In this document: positions 46,529 through 54,553 of the stretch, in pieces
How positions within the stretch are numbered: position 1 is the stretch's first letter
How the letters are laid out: each line of letters starts with the position of its first letter
From: Rhodospirillales bacterium 70-18
Lineage (GTDB): Bacteria > Pseudomonadota > Alphaproteobacteria > Acetobacterales > Acetobacteraceae
NCBI GenBank assembly: GCA_001899585.1
Contig: MKWE01000019.1
Span: 1-63,028, forward strand
DNA length: 63,028 nucleotides
Direction of reading: 5' to 3'
Made by a program: the position numbers and the translations under genes
The notes under the pieces: generated by a model
The model's input: the letters and a program-made list of their open reading frames with translations, nothing else
The model's database searches: none
Told to the model about the DNA's origin: nothing

Positions 46529-47251
46529 TCAGGGCCGCGCCGGCTCCGGCCAGTTCGGCCGGTCCAGCGGGTCGGGCTTCAGGGAGCGGTCCATGTGGTC
46601 CACCACCCCGCGCACCCCCGGCGTGCCCTCGGCGGCCACCACCAGGGCGCGGCGCACCGCCGGCTCGTCGTAGCGGCCCCACAGATGCACCACCCCGTCC
46701 TCGACGAGGATGTTCTCCGGCTCCGGCCGCCCCGCCCAGCCCTGCTGGCGCAGTTCGGCCAGCAATGCGTCGCGGATGCGCAGGTCGTCGGCCGGCAGGC
46801 TGGCCGGGACAGCCCGGCTGGCCAGCGCCTTCAACAGGTTGGCGCGGGTGATGATGCCCACCACCGCGCCGGCCGCATCCAGCACCGGCACGCGCTTGAT
46901 CCGCCGCCACTCCAGCAGCTCGGCGATCTCGGCCACCGGCGCGTCGTCGTGCACGCTCACCACCTCGGGCGTCATCACGTCGCGCGCATGGCGGCCATGG
47001 GTGTGGACATACTCATCGGCCACGCTGGAGGAGGACATGAACAGCGCCAGCCAGCCGGAATAGCGCGGCGCGGTGCCGGCTTCCACCCGGCGCACCAGAT
47101 CGCCCTCGCTGACGATGCCCACCAGCCGGTCGCCGTCCAGCACCGGCACGCCGCTGATGCGGTTGGCGAGCAGGATGCCGGCGATCTCGGCCACCGTCGC
47201 CTCGGGCCCCACCGCGATCACGTCGCGGGTCATGATGTCGGCGGCGTTCAT
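46529..47251 (-). CDS. CBS-pair and BON domain protein, copy 1
   Basis: A 240-residue protein. A CBS pair spans about 1-150: MNAADIMTRDVIAVGPEATV, NRISGVPVLDGDRLVGIVSE, then DVMTPEVVSVHDD and RRIKRVPVLDAAGAVVGII. A BON domain spans about 160-225 (IRDALLAELRQQGWA, VVHLWGRYDEPAVRRALVVA, then GVRGVVDHM). CBS pairs bind adenylates; BON binds membranes or lipids. ATG 47251 overlaps the stop of copy 2. The two copies are tandem paralogues in one operon. Confidence 0.92.
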   Translation of the reverse strand: MNAADIMTRDVIAVGPEATVAEIAGILLANRISGVPVLDGDRLVGIVSEGDLVRRVEAGTAPRYSGWLALFMSSSSVADEYVHTHGRHARDVMTPEVVSVHDDAPVAEIAELLEWRRIKRVPVLDAAGAVVGIITRANLLKALASRAVPASLPADDLRIRDALLAELRQQGWAGRPEPENILVEDGVVHLWGRYDEPAVRRALVVAAEGTPGVRGVVDHMDRSLKPDPLDRPNWPEPARP

Positions 47252-47967
47252 GGCAGCAGCGGCTCGTTCCAGCGCGGCCGGTCCATCGGGTCGAAGCCGG
47301 AGAACTCGTCCAGATGGTCCTCCACCGCCTTCACGCCCGCGATGTTCTCGGCGGCCACCACCATGGCGCGGCGCACCGCCTTGGAGGCCACGCGGCCCCA
47401 CAGGTGCACCACCCCGCCCTCCACCAGCACGTTGGCCGGGTCGGTGGCGCTGGCCCAGCCCTGGGCGCGCAGTTCGGCCAGCAGGGCGACGCGGATGGCG
47501 GTGTCGTCGGCGGTGGCGGTGGGCAGGCCGTGGCGGGCCAGCGCCGCCACCAGGTTGGCGCGGGCGACGATGCCCACCAGCCGGCCGGCCGCATCCAGCA
47601 CCGGCACCCGCTTCAGGTCGCGGGATTCCAGCGTTTCGGCCACCTGGGCGATGTCCATGTCCTCAGGCACCACCACCACCGCGCGGGTCATCACGTCGCC
47701 GGCGCGGCGGCTATGGGTGCGCACGTATTCGGCGGCACGGGTGGCGGCGCTGGTGAACAGGTCGGCCAGCAGCGAATGTCGCGGCGCGGTGCCGGTTTCC
47801 GCCCGGCGCACCAGATCGCTCTCGCTGACGATGCCGACCAGAGCGCCGTCCGCGACGATCGGAACGCAACTGATATGGTGATGCACCATCATTGTCGCGA
47901 TTTCGTGGACCTGCGCATTCGGCCCGGCGGTGACCACGTTGCGGGTCATGATGTCGGCGGCGTTCAT
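47248..47967 (-). CDS. CBS-pair and BON domain protein, copy 2
   Basis: A 239-residue paralogue of the downstream gene with the same plan: CBS1 (MNAADIMTRNVVTAGPNAQV, HHISCVPIVADGALVGIVSE), CBS2 (DVMTRAVVVVPEDMDIAQVA, LKRVPVLDAAGRLVGIVARA) and a C-terminal BON domain (VVHLWGRVASKAVRRAMVVA). GGGAGG precedes ATG 47967. The shared MNAADIMTR start and ATGA overlap point to tandem duplication. It probably senses cellular energy state, but its target is unknown. Confidence 0.92.
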   Translation of the reverse strand: MNAADIMTRNVVTAGPNAQVHEIATMMVHHHISCVPIVADGALVGIVSESDLVRRAETGTAPRHSLLADLFTSAATRAAEYVRTHSRRAGDVMTRAVVVVPEDMDIAQVAETLESRDLKRVPVLDAAGRLVGIVARANLVAALARHGLPTATADDTAIRVALLAELRAQGWASATDPANVLVEGGVVHLWGRVASKAVRRAMVVAAENIAGVKAVEDHLDEFSGFDPMDRPRWNEPLLP

Positions 47968-48176
47968 CGGCGGCCCTCCCGGATTGATGCCCATTCTATG
48001 CCGCGAGGCCGGCCGCGTCGCCTTGATCTGGGTCAACCGCCCCCGAGGGCTGCGTTTCCTGTAGCCCGGATGTGCGCCCGGCGGCGATTGCGCGGTCGGA
48101 AAACCCTGTATGGGATGCCCATATCGAAGCCGATCCGCACCACGCGGACGGCGACGAGGCATGAGGGGATCGTCCG

Positions 48177-48398
48177 ATGTTCGACACCAAAACCCGCGAT
48201 ATCGCGCGGATGCTGATGCGTACCCACGGCCTGCGCGCCCATGCGGTGGCCCAGGAGCACGCCGCCCAGGCCCGCGCCAAGGGCGACGCCGCCGGCGCCG
48301 ACCATTGGGACCGCGTTGGCCGCCGCATCCATGAGCTGCGCGCCGGTCAGCCGGCTAGCAGCGCCGCCAGCGCCACCGCGCCCACGCCGATCCGGTAA
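48177..48398 (+). CDS. Small hypothetical protein, 73 residues
   Basis: A short Arg/Ala/His-rich frame beginning MFDTKTRDIARMLMRTHG, with AQEHAAQARAKGDAAGADHW near the middle. It is predicted helical, with no known family. GAGGGGATCG lies upstream of ATG 48177. Its last 52 bp overlap the 3' end of the uppP gene on the opposite strand. Well-spaced charged residues up to about residue 55 (GRRIHELRAG) look like a real protein, while the tail inside uppP reads as shadow sequence. Function unknown. Confidence 0.5.
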   Translation: MFDTKTRDIARMLMRTHGLRAHAVAQEHAAQARAKGDAAGADHWDRVGRRIHELRAGQPASSAASATAPTPIR

Positions 48399-49150
48399 TA
48401 CGCGAACGGCGCGAAGCCGTGCCGGGCGACGTAGCCGACCAGCGCCCGCACCACCAGCAACGCCGCCACGAACGCCGCCGCGAAGCCCAGCGCGATCAGC
48501 AGGCCGCCATCGGCGGTCAGCGTCGCCCGGTTTTTGTACAAATCATAGGCGGTCGCGCCCAGCATGGTGGGAATGGCCAGGAAGAACGAGAATTCGGTGG
48601 CCGTCCGCCGGTCCACCCCCAGCAGCAGCGCGCCCATGATGGTGGCGCCCGAGCGCGACACGCCCGGGATCATCGCCACCGTCTGGCAGAACCCGATGCC
48701 CAGCGCCCGCCCCAGGCCCAGGGCCGCGATCGAGCCCACCCGCGCCGGCGGCACCACGCGCTCGATCGCCAGGATGGCCACGCCGCCCAGGATCAGGCTC
48801 GCCGCCACCACGTAGGGCGAGAACAGTACGCCCTTGATGAAGCCGTGCGCGAGCGCGCCGATCATCGCCGCCGGCAGGAAGGCCACCAGCACCGCCAGCG
48901 CGAAATGCCGCGCCGCCGGGTCGCCGGCCAGCCCCAGCGCCACCCCCAGCAGCCGGCGCGCATACAGCACGCACACCGCCAGGATGGCGCCGAGCTGGAT
49001 CGCCACCTCGAACACGAAGCCCGGCGGCCCCTGGAAGCCCAGCAGCCGCGAGGCCAGGATCAGGTGGCCGGTGGAGGAGACCGGGATGAACTCGGTCAGC
49101 CCCTCCAGCAGGCCCAGCAACAGGGCCTCGGCGTAGGTTTGGAATGTCAT
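48347..49150 (-). CDS. uppP: Undecaprenyl-diphosphatase UppP (BacA)
   Basis: A 267-residue polytopic inner-membrane enzyme that recycles the undecaprenyl-diphosphate carrier for peptidoglycan and surface glycan synthesis. Both catalytic signatures are present: LEGLTEFIPVSSTGHLIL near residue 15 and PGVSRSGATIMGALLLGV near 160. Length equals the family norm, and about eight membrane spans are visible. ATG 49150 starts the recognised N-terminus MTFQTYAEALLLGL. It gives some resistance to bacitracin in many bacteria. It appears to be transcribed alone. Confidence 0.96.
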   Translation of the reverse strand: MTFQTYAEALLLGLLEGLTEFIPVSSTGHLILASRLLGFQGPPGFVFEVAIQLGAILAVCVLYARRLLGVALGLAGDPAARHFALAVLVAFLPAAMIGALAHGFIKGVLFSPYVVAASLILGGVAILAIERVVPPARVGSIAALGLGRALGIGFCQTVAMIPGVSRSGATIMGALLLGVDRRTATEFSFFLAIPTMLGATAYDLYKNRATLTADGGLLIALGFAAAFVAALLVVRALVGYVARHGFAPFAYYRIGVGAVALAALLAG

Positions 49151-49210
49151 CGCTTGATCCGGAAATGTGATCCGTCGAATGTAATCTGTCAGGGGGGCCG
49201 TGCGGCGGGC

Positions 49211-50008
49211 TCACCCCACCTGCCGCGGCCGCCAGATCGCCGTGTGCGCCACGCGCGCCAGCGGCCGCCCATCGGCCAGCACCAGCGCATCCAGCTCCAC
49301 GAAGCGGTGGCCCTTGCGCTCGTAGTTTTCGGCCACCCGCGCCCGCACCCCCAGCGTCTCGCCCACCCGCCCGGCCGCCAGATGCCGCACCCGGCTGCCG
49401 ACATGGATCCACGGCCCCAGCACCACGCTATGGGTCAGTGCCCAGTTGCAGGTGCGCAGCACCATGCCGGGGTGCAGCAGGCCCTCGGCGGCGTAAAGCG
49501 GGTCCGTCTCGCGCAGGTCGGCCAGATAGGCGCCCGCCACCGCGGACGTTACGTGCAGGGGCCGCATGCCGAGCCAGGTGCCCGCCGCCAAGCTGTCCTC
49601 GCCCGCCGGCGGCCGCGCGGCCGGGGGTGTGACCTGCGGCCAGGCGGCGAGGTCGGGCGGCGGGTCGGCGGCCTCCGGCAGGCTGGCCGTGCCGGTGGCG
49701 CACAGCGCGCCGAGGCTCTCCACCCGCAGCGACAGGCCCTCGCCCGCCGCCTCGGCGCCGACCACGGTCATCTCGCCGTCATAGACGGGGCTGGCGAAGC
49801 GGCATTCCGCCGTGCCGCGCTCCAGCCAGGCCCGGCCCCAGCGCGCCACCGGCTGGTGCGCCATGTAGGCATACACATCCACCCCCGGCACCAGCCCGCC
49901 GGTGAAGCCGAAGCGCCGGGCCACGCTGTCGTCGTGGATCTTGTTCTCGGAGTCGTGCGCGCTGTTGTAGGCGCGAACCTCGTAGGGCGCGGGCAGCGTG
50001 GCGGACAT
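49211..50008 (-). CDS. Hotdog-fold (MaoC-like) protein
   Basis: A 265-residue protein. The first part, FGFTGGLVPGVDVYAYMAHQ, then AECRFASPVYDGE, resembles one hotdog domain of MaoC-like hydratases. A second hotdog-like stretch follows near 195-260, with HVGSRVRHLAAGRVGETLGV and RFVELDALVLADG. The typical MaoC catalytic D-x-x-x-x-H is not obvious, so enzymatic activity is uncertain. ATG 50008 is the start. It diverges from the nitroreductase gene by 88 bp. A thioesterase or hydratase role on acyl-CoA is possible. Confidence 0.75.
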   Translation of the reverse strand: MSATLPAPYEVRAYNSAHDSENKIHDDSVARRFGFTGGLVPGVDVYAYMAHQPVARWGRAWLERGTAECRFASPVYDGEMTVVGAEAAGEGLSLRVESLGALCATGTASLPEAADPPPDLAAWPQVTPPAARPPAGEDSLAAGTWLGMRPLHVTSAVAGAYLADLRETDPLYAAEGLLHPGMVLRTCNWALTHSVVLGPWIHVGSRVRHLAAGRVGETLGVRARVAENYERKGHRFVELDALVLADGRPLARVAHTAIWRPRQVG

Positions 50009-50096
50009 GCGGGTTCCTCCCTTTCCCCCCACCCTACCCTGCCGCCGCGCCGCCATGCCAGGATGCGCGCCAACAAACAGGATGGGGGAACCGGCA

Positions 50097-50924
50097 ATGG
50101 CGGAGGATCTGGCGCATTGGCTGCGGGCGCGCTTCGGCGAGGCGGTGGCGGTGCCGGCGGAGGCCGACCTGCCGGCGCTGGCCGGCATGGCCCGCCACCG
50201 CACGCTGCGCCGCTACCACGACCGGCCGGTGTCGCTGGCGCTGCTGCGGGCGCTGGCCGGGGTGGCGCTGTCCGCCCCCAGCAAGAGCGACCTGCAACAG
50301 GCCGACATCGTGATCGTGCGCGACCCGGCGCAGCGCGCCGCCCTGGCCGCCCTGCTGCCCGACAATCCCTGGGCGCGCACGGCGCCCGCCTTCCTGGTGT
50401 TCTGCGGCAACAACCGCCGCCAGCGCCGCCTGCACGAACTGCGTGGACACACATTTGTGAACGACCACCTGGACGCCTTCTTCAACGCCGCGGTGGATGG
50501 CGCCATCGTGCTGGCGACCTTCGTCGCCGCCGCCGAGACGGCCGGCCTCGGCACCTGCCCGATCAGCGCCATCCGCAACCACCCCGAGGAGGTGGCGCGC
50601 GTGCTGGCGCTGCCGGAGCACGTGTTCCCGATCGCGGGGCTCTGCGTCGGCTGGCCGTCGGACCAAGGGGCGCTCACCCCTCGGCTCGGCCTGCGCGCCA
50701 CGGTGCATGTGGACCGCCACGACGACGCCACGCTGGACGCCGACATCGCGGAATACGACGCCCGCCGCAACACCAGCCGCCCCTACGCAGCCAGGCGGCG
50801 GGACGACCTGTTCGGCGCCGACGCGCCCTATGGCTGGTCGGAGGACAAGGCGCGGCAATACGGCCAGCCGGAACGCCGCACCTGGGGCGCGTTCGTGCGC
50901 GGGCGGGGGTTCCGGCTGGAGTAG
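50097..50924 (+). CDS. Nitroreductase-family FMN oxidoreductase
   Basis: A 275-residue protein of the nitroreductase fold. RHRTLRRYHDRPVSLALLRA near residue 30 is the FMN-binding start, ALSAPSKSDLQQADIVIVRD near 60 the second flavin contact, and AAETAGLGTCPISAIRNHPE near 155 the third. It resembles NADPH-dependent NfsA-type reductases, with a C-terminal extension that wraps the partner subunit. GGGGGAA precedes ATG 50097; 50082 is an alternative. It might supply reduced flavin or reduce nitro, quinone or disulfide compounds. There is no operon partner. Confidence 0.88.
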   Translation: MAEDLAHWLRARFGEAVAVPAEADLPALAGMARHRTLRRYHDRPVSLALLRALAGVALSAPSKSDLQQADIVIVRDPAQRAALAALLPDNPWARTAPAFLVFCGNNRRQRRLHELRGHTFVNDHLDAFFNAAVDGAIVLATFVAAAETAGLGTCPISAIRNHPEEVARVLALPEHVFPIAGLCVGWPSDQGALTPRLGLRATVHVDRHDDATLDADIAEYDARRNTSRPYAARRRDDLFGADAPYGWSEDKARQYGQPERRTWGAFVRGRGFRLE

Positions 50925-50941
50925 CCTCGCAGCGGGGCGGC

Positions 50942-51424
50942 TCAGCCGCCCTTGCCGCCGCTGCCGCTGCCACCGCTGCCGCTGCCACCCGTTCCGGTGC
51001 CGGTGCCGGTGCCGGTGCCAGTTCCGGTGCCAGTGCCGCTCTTGTCGCGCTCCTGCTCCTGGGTGCGGGTGCGCGTGCGGGTCTGGTCGCCGGTGCCGGT
51101 CTGGTCGCCGGTCTTGTCCTGCAGCCGGTCGCGGTCGCGGTCGCGATCCTGATCCTTGTCCTTGTCCTGGTCCTTATCCTGGTCCTTATCCTGATCCTTG
51201 TCCTGGTCGCGATCCTGGTCCTTGTCGCGGTCCTGGTCCTTGGTCTTGTCGGCGGTCGGGTCGCGCAGGCGGTCGCGGTCCTGCTGTGGCGTGGTGGTGG
51301 TCTGGGCCATGGCACTGGTGGCGCCGATGGCCAACACCAGGGCGAACCCGCCAGCCAGGGCCCGAACGGCGGCGCGGCGCGGCAATGCGCCCGCGACGGC
51401 GGTCGGCAAAACGGTTGTCGGCAT
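50942..51424 (-). CDS. Secreted low-complexity protein with Asp-Lys/Asp-Gln repeats
   Basis: A 160-residue protein. A signal peptide covers about 20-40 (VRALAGGFALVLAIGATSAMA, cleaved before QTTTT). Residues 48-105 consist of DQDK, DRDK and DQDR tetrads; 106-128 are T/R/Q-rich; 129-160 are GT pairs and GGSGSGG repeats. The chain should be disordered and highly hydrophilic in the periplasm or outside. AAGGA lies upstream of ATG 51424. The DNA (about 51000-51240) is a run of imperfect hexanucleotide repeats, so length can be expected to vary between strains. Function unknown. Confidence 0.7.
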   Translation of the reverse strand: MPTTVLPTAVAGALPRRAAVRALAGGFALVLAIGATSAMAQTTTTPQQDRDRLRDPTADKTKDQDRDKDQDRDQDKDQDKDQDKDQDKDKDQDRDRDRDRLQDKTGDQTGTGDQTRTRTRTQEQERDKSGTGTGTGTGTGTGTGTGGSGSGGSGSGGKGG

Positions 51425-51564
51425 CTGTGCAATTCCTTCGGATCTGATCGCACGCCCGAAGCGCCGGCGTGTGCGGGTATCTTCCGCGCCGCGGCGGATC
51501 GTTGCCATGACATGGATCAAAAAATCACCGTGCGGCGGAACAAAATCGCGGCGATGGCGGGCAT

Positions 51565-52857
51565 TCACCCCAGGATGACGCGGCCGATGCCATCCCCGAT
51601 GTCGATCCGCGTGCCGTAGGGCGCCGATAATTCGGCGAGATGCCGCAGGATGGCCGGGTCGGCGGAGAGCCTGGGGGTGCCGCGGCGGGCGCGCGGCTGG
51701 CCGAAGCCGAGTTCCACCGGCACCAGTTCCAGCCCCGCCAGCGCGCCATCCTGCCAGCGCCAGCGCGCGATCACCGATTTCCACGCCCAGGGATCGGTGG
51801 CGAAGCCGCGCGTGTTGCCGGCGGAGCGCTTGTCGATGGCGTCGGCGACGTTCTCGGTCAGGCCGAGGTCGAACTTCTCGTAGAAATCGCTGGGCAGGCT
51901 CGGCACCGTCTCGTTGTGGAAGATGAAGTTGCCGAGGCTGTAGAAGATCGGCCGGCCCTGGTGGATCTCGATGCCGCGCAGGACATGCGGGCCGTGGCCG
52001 ATCACCGCATGGGCGCCGGCATCGATGCAGGCACGGCTGAAGTCCTTCACGAAGGCGGCGGGGGCGGATTTGGTGGCGCCGCGCATCTCGTGGGCATGCA
52101 GGCTGACCAGCACGTGGTCGGCCTGGCGGCGCGCCTCGCCGATGGCGGCGACGATGCGGGCCACGTCCTGCTTTTTCGCGGTGGTTTCCACCCTGGCGGC
52201 GGGACCGGCACGGAAGCGGTGGCCGCCGAACAGCATCACGCCCTCCTCCAGCTCCGGCGCGAAACCCTCCTTCACGCGCAGCTTGTGGCCGGTGTTGATG
52301 CCGCTCTCCTCGGCCAGTTCGTGCAGCGCCCGCAGCCGCTCCGGCGGCAGGATGTAGGTGGTGGTGTGGCGCAGCATGCTGACGCCGGGGCGGCCGGGCA
52401 TGTCCGGCCGCTGCTGGCCGGCGGCGGCGGTCTCGTGGAAGGAGGCGGTCACCGCGATCAGCGCCACCCGGGCCGAGGGGCATTCCAGGTAGCGCGGGCG
52501 GGTGGCGTCGGCGAGGTGGATGCCGGTGCCGGCGTGCAGCATGCCATGGGCGTCCAGCGCCCGGCCGGTGGCGGCCATGCCTGCATGCAGGTAGTCCAGC
52601 GTGTGGTTGTTGGCCAGCGAGACCATGTTGAAGCCGAGCGCGCGCAGATCGGCGATCACCCCGTCCGGGGCGCGGGCCCAGGTGCCGCCGCTGACGGCGT
52701 TCGGGGTGGCGTCCTCGCCGGGGGTCAGCACCTCGAAATTGGTGAAGCGCGCATCCGCCGCGCCGATCAGGGCCGCGAGCGCCTGCTGGTCCGCGCCGCC
52801 CGGCAGCCGGCGGGTGATGAAGCTGTCGCCGGTGGCAACCAGGCTGAGCGAGGCCAT
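51565..52857 (-). CDS. CapA-family (PgsA-like) metallophosphatase-fold protein
   Basis: A 430-residue protein of the CapA family linked to poly-gamma-glutamate or capsule synthesis. Motifs of the calcineurin-like fold are LVATGDSFIT near residue 7, TNFEVLTPGEDATPN near 40, VSLANNHTLDYLHAG near 80, VLVSLHAHEM near 245 and AVIGHGPHVLRGIE near 282, followed by YSLGNFIF. There is no signal peptide or anchor at the N-terminus, unlike PgsA, so a cytoplasmic hydrolase is likely. It diverges from M81 paralogue 5 by 143 bp. No capsule synthase gene is nearby. Confidence 0.88.
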   Translation of the reverse strand: MASLSLVATGDSFITRRLPGGADQQALAALIGAADARFTNFEVLTPGEDATPNAVSGGTWARAPDGVIADLRALGFNMVSLANNHTLDYLHAGMAATGRALDAHGMLHAGTGIHLADATRPRYLECPSARVALIAVTASFHETAAAGQQRPDMPGRPGVSMLRHTTTYILPPERLRALHELAEESGINTGHKLRVKEGFAPELEEGVMLFGGHRFRAGPAARVETTAKKQDVARIVAAIGEARRQADHVLVSLHAHEMRGATKSAPAAFVKDFSRACIDAGAHAVIGHGPHVLRGIEIHQGRPIFYSLGNFIFHNETVPSLPSDFYEKFDLGLTENVADAIDKRSAGNTRGFATDPWAWKSVIARWRWQDGALAGLELVPVELGFGQPRARRGTPRLSADPAILRHLAELSAPYGTRIDIGDGIGRVILG

Positions 52858-53000
52858 GGCGCGTTCTCCTGGGTCCGTCGGGGCGCGCAGGCTACCATGG
52901 GCGGGGCCGGCGGTGCAGAGGGGGGCCTTGCGCCATCCGGCCGCCAGGGCCGATGATTCCCGCCGCGATCCGCCCCGTTCCTGTTCGGTAAAAAGAAGCC

Positions 53001-54500
53001 ATGATCCGCATCGCCGTGCTGCATTTCTCCCACGAGACCGTGACGTTCCTGGCGAACGACACCACGCTGGAGGATTTCGTCTATCCCGGCTCCCCCTGTG
53101 CCGGCGAGGCGCTGCTGGCGATGGACCCGAAGGGCTATATCGGCGGCTTCGTGCAGGTGGCGCGCGAGCAGGCGGATGTGGAGCTGGTGGGCATTGAAAG
53201 CCCGGGCTTCCCGAAGACCGGCACCGGCTCCGGCTGGGTCACCGAGGAGGCGTTCGAGCATTTCGTCGGGCGGATGGTCGCGGAGCTGCGCGCCCAGGGG
53301 CCGTTCGACGGCGTTTACCTCGCGGTACACGGGGCGATGGGCGCGCGCGGCGTGGCGCGGCCGGAGGCGGAGCTGGCGGCCCGGGTGCGCGCGGCGGTGG
53401 GGCCGAAGGCGCGCATCGCCGGCACCTTCGACCCGCACGGCAACGAGGACGACGCATTCTTCCGCCACGCCGACCTCGCCTTCACCGTCAAGTATTTCCC
53501 GCATTACGACAGCCATTTGCAGGGCGAGCGGGCGGCGCGCATGCTGATCCGCGCCATCCGTGGCGACTTCAAGCCTGCGCATGCGACGGTGAAGGTGCCG
53601 ATCATTTCGCCCACCGTGCTGCAATGGACCGGTGCCGCACCCTGGAGCGACCTGGTGCAACGGGCGCTGACCTGGGAGGCGCGCGCGGTGGACACCTATG
53701 TGAACGTGTTCTTCGGCTTTCCCTGGTCGGACGTGCCGGATGTGGGCATGACCATCCAGGTGACCACCAATGGCGACGCGGAACTGGCCCGGCGCGTGGC
53801 CGACGACATGGCGCAATGGGCCTGGCGCAAGCGCGAGGCGCTGCTGGGCACCACCAGGGTGCTGACCATCGCCGAGGGCGTGGCCGCCGCGCGGGATGCG
53901 GCCAAGCCCGCCATCCTGGCCGACCATTCCGACCGCTCCGGCTACGCCACCTGGCTGCTGCGCGAGATCATCGACCGTGGCCTGGGCAAGACGCTGGTGG
54001 CGACGGTGGCGGACGGCCCGCTGGTGGCGCGGCTGCTGGCCGCCGGCATCGCCGTGGGCGACCGGTTCGACGAGATGGTGGGCGGAACGGTGGACCCCTC
54101 GGCCGGCGCGCCCGTGCGCGTGACCGGCACGGTGGCCGCTCTGCCCGGCGGCGTGCGGCGCGGCAACGCCCAGACCTGGATCATGGTGGCGTTCGGCGAC
54201 GGCAACGTCGTGGCGATCAGCCCCTATCTGGTGCAGATCATCGAGCCGGACGACCTGCGGGCCTACGGGCTGGAACCGAACGACTTCGAGGTGATCGCCA
54301 TCAAGTCCCGCGTGCATTTCCGCCGCGGCTTCGACGACAGCGGCTTCGCGCGCAGCATCTTCCTGGTCGAGCCGCCGGAATCCTTCCTGGGGACCGTCCG
54401 GCTGGACGGGTTGCCCTACCGCAACGTCGATCTCAAGGCGTTCTACCCGTACGGCTCGCCGGCGTTCCCGCCCGCGCCCCCTGGCCCGGCGCGCGGTTGA
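53001..54500 (+). CDS. M81 (MlrC-type) metallohydrolase, paralogue 5, divergent
   Basis: A 499-residue protein from ATG 53001. The N-terminal motifs are kept in altered form: LHFSHETVTF, LAVHGAMG, TFDPHGNEDD (P for the usual L) and KYFPHYDSHLQGERAA in place of the D-x-x-DTG segment. The central Gly-rich GDS motif of the other four is replaced by DHSDRSGYATWLL, and the C-terminus ends DLKAFYPYG instead of the usual PLDP. It sits 53 bp before a GMC oxidoreductase gene, outside the two importer modules. It is probably a separate subfamily with its own substrate. Confidence 0.88.
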   Translation: MIRIAVLHFSHETVTFLANDTTLEDFVYPGSPCAGEALLAMDPKGYIGGFVQVAREQADVELVGIESPGFPKTGTGSGWVTEEAFEHFVGRMVAELRAQGPFDGVYLAVHGAMGARGVARPEAELAARVRAAVGPKARIAGTFDPHGNEDDAFFRHADLAFTVKYFPHYDSHLQGERAARMLIRAIRGDFKPAHATVKVPIISPTVLQWTGAAPWSDLVQRALTWEARAVDTYVNVFFGFPWSDVPDVGMTIQVTTNGDAELARRVADDMAQWAWRKREALLGTTRVLTIAEGVAAARDAAKPAILADHSDRSGYATWLLREIIDRGLGKTLVATVADGPLVARLLAAGIAVGDRFDEMVGGTVDPSAGAPVRVTGTVAALPGGVRRGNAQTWIMVAFGDGNVVAISPYLVQIIEPDDLRAYGLEPNDFEVIAIKSRVHFRRGFDDSGFARSIFLVEPPESFLGTVRLDGLPYRNVDLKAFYPYGSPAFPPAPPGPARG

Positions 54501-54553
54501 CTGGCCCCCGGACGCCTGCTCTCGTTGCCGAGGATGAGCCCAAAGGCCGCGCA

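Noticed and set aside
50993-51250. CRISPR-like or tandem-repeat array
   Set aside because: The repeats are continuous hexanucleotide-type units inside a coding frame, without spacers.
48419-51619. 1066-residue open frame on the plus strand
   Set aside because: It runs antisense through uppP, the hotdog gene, the DQDK gene and part of capA. High GC keeps it open; its composition is Arg/Gly/Pro-rich with no family motif.
53624-54553. Long upstream extension of the GMC frame (842 codons)
   Set aside because: The extension overlaps M81 paralogue 5 in another frame. The FAD motif and ribosome context place the start at 54554.
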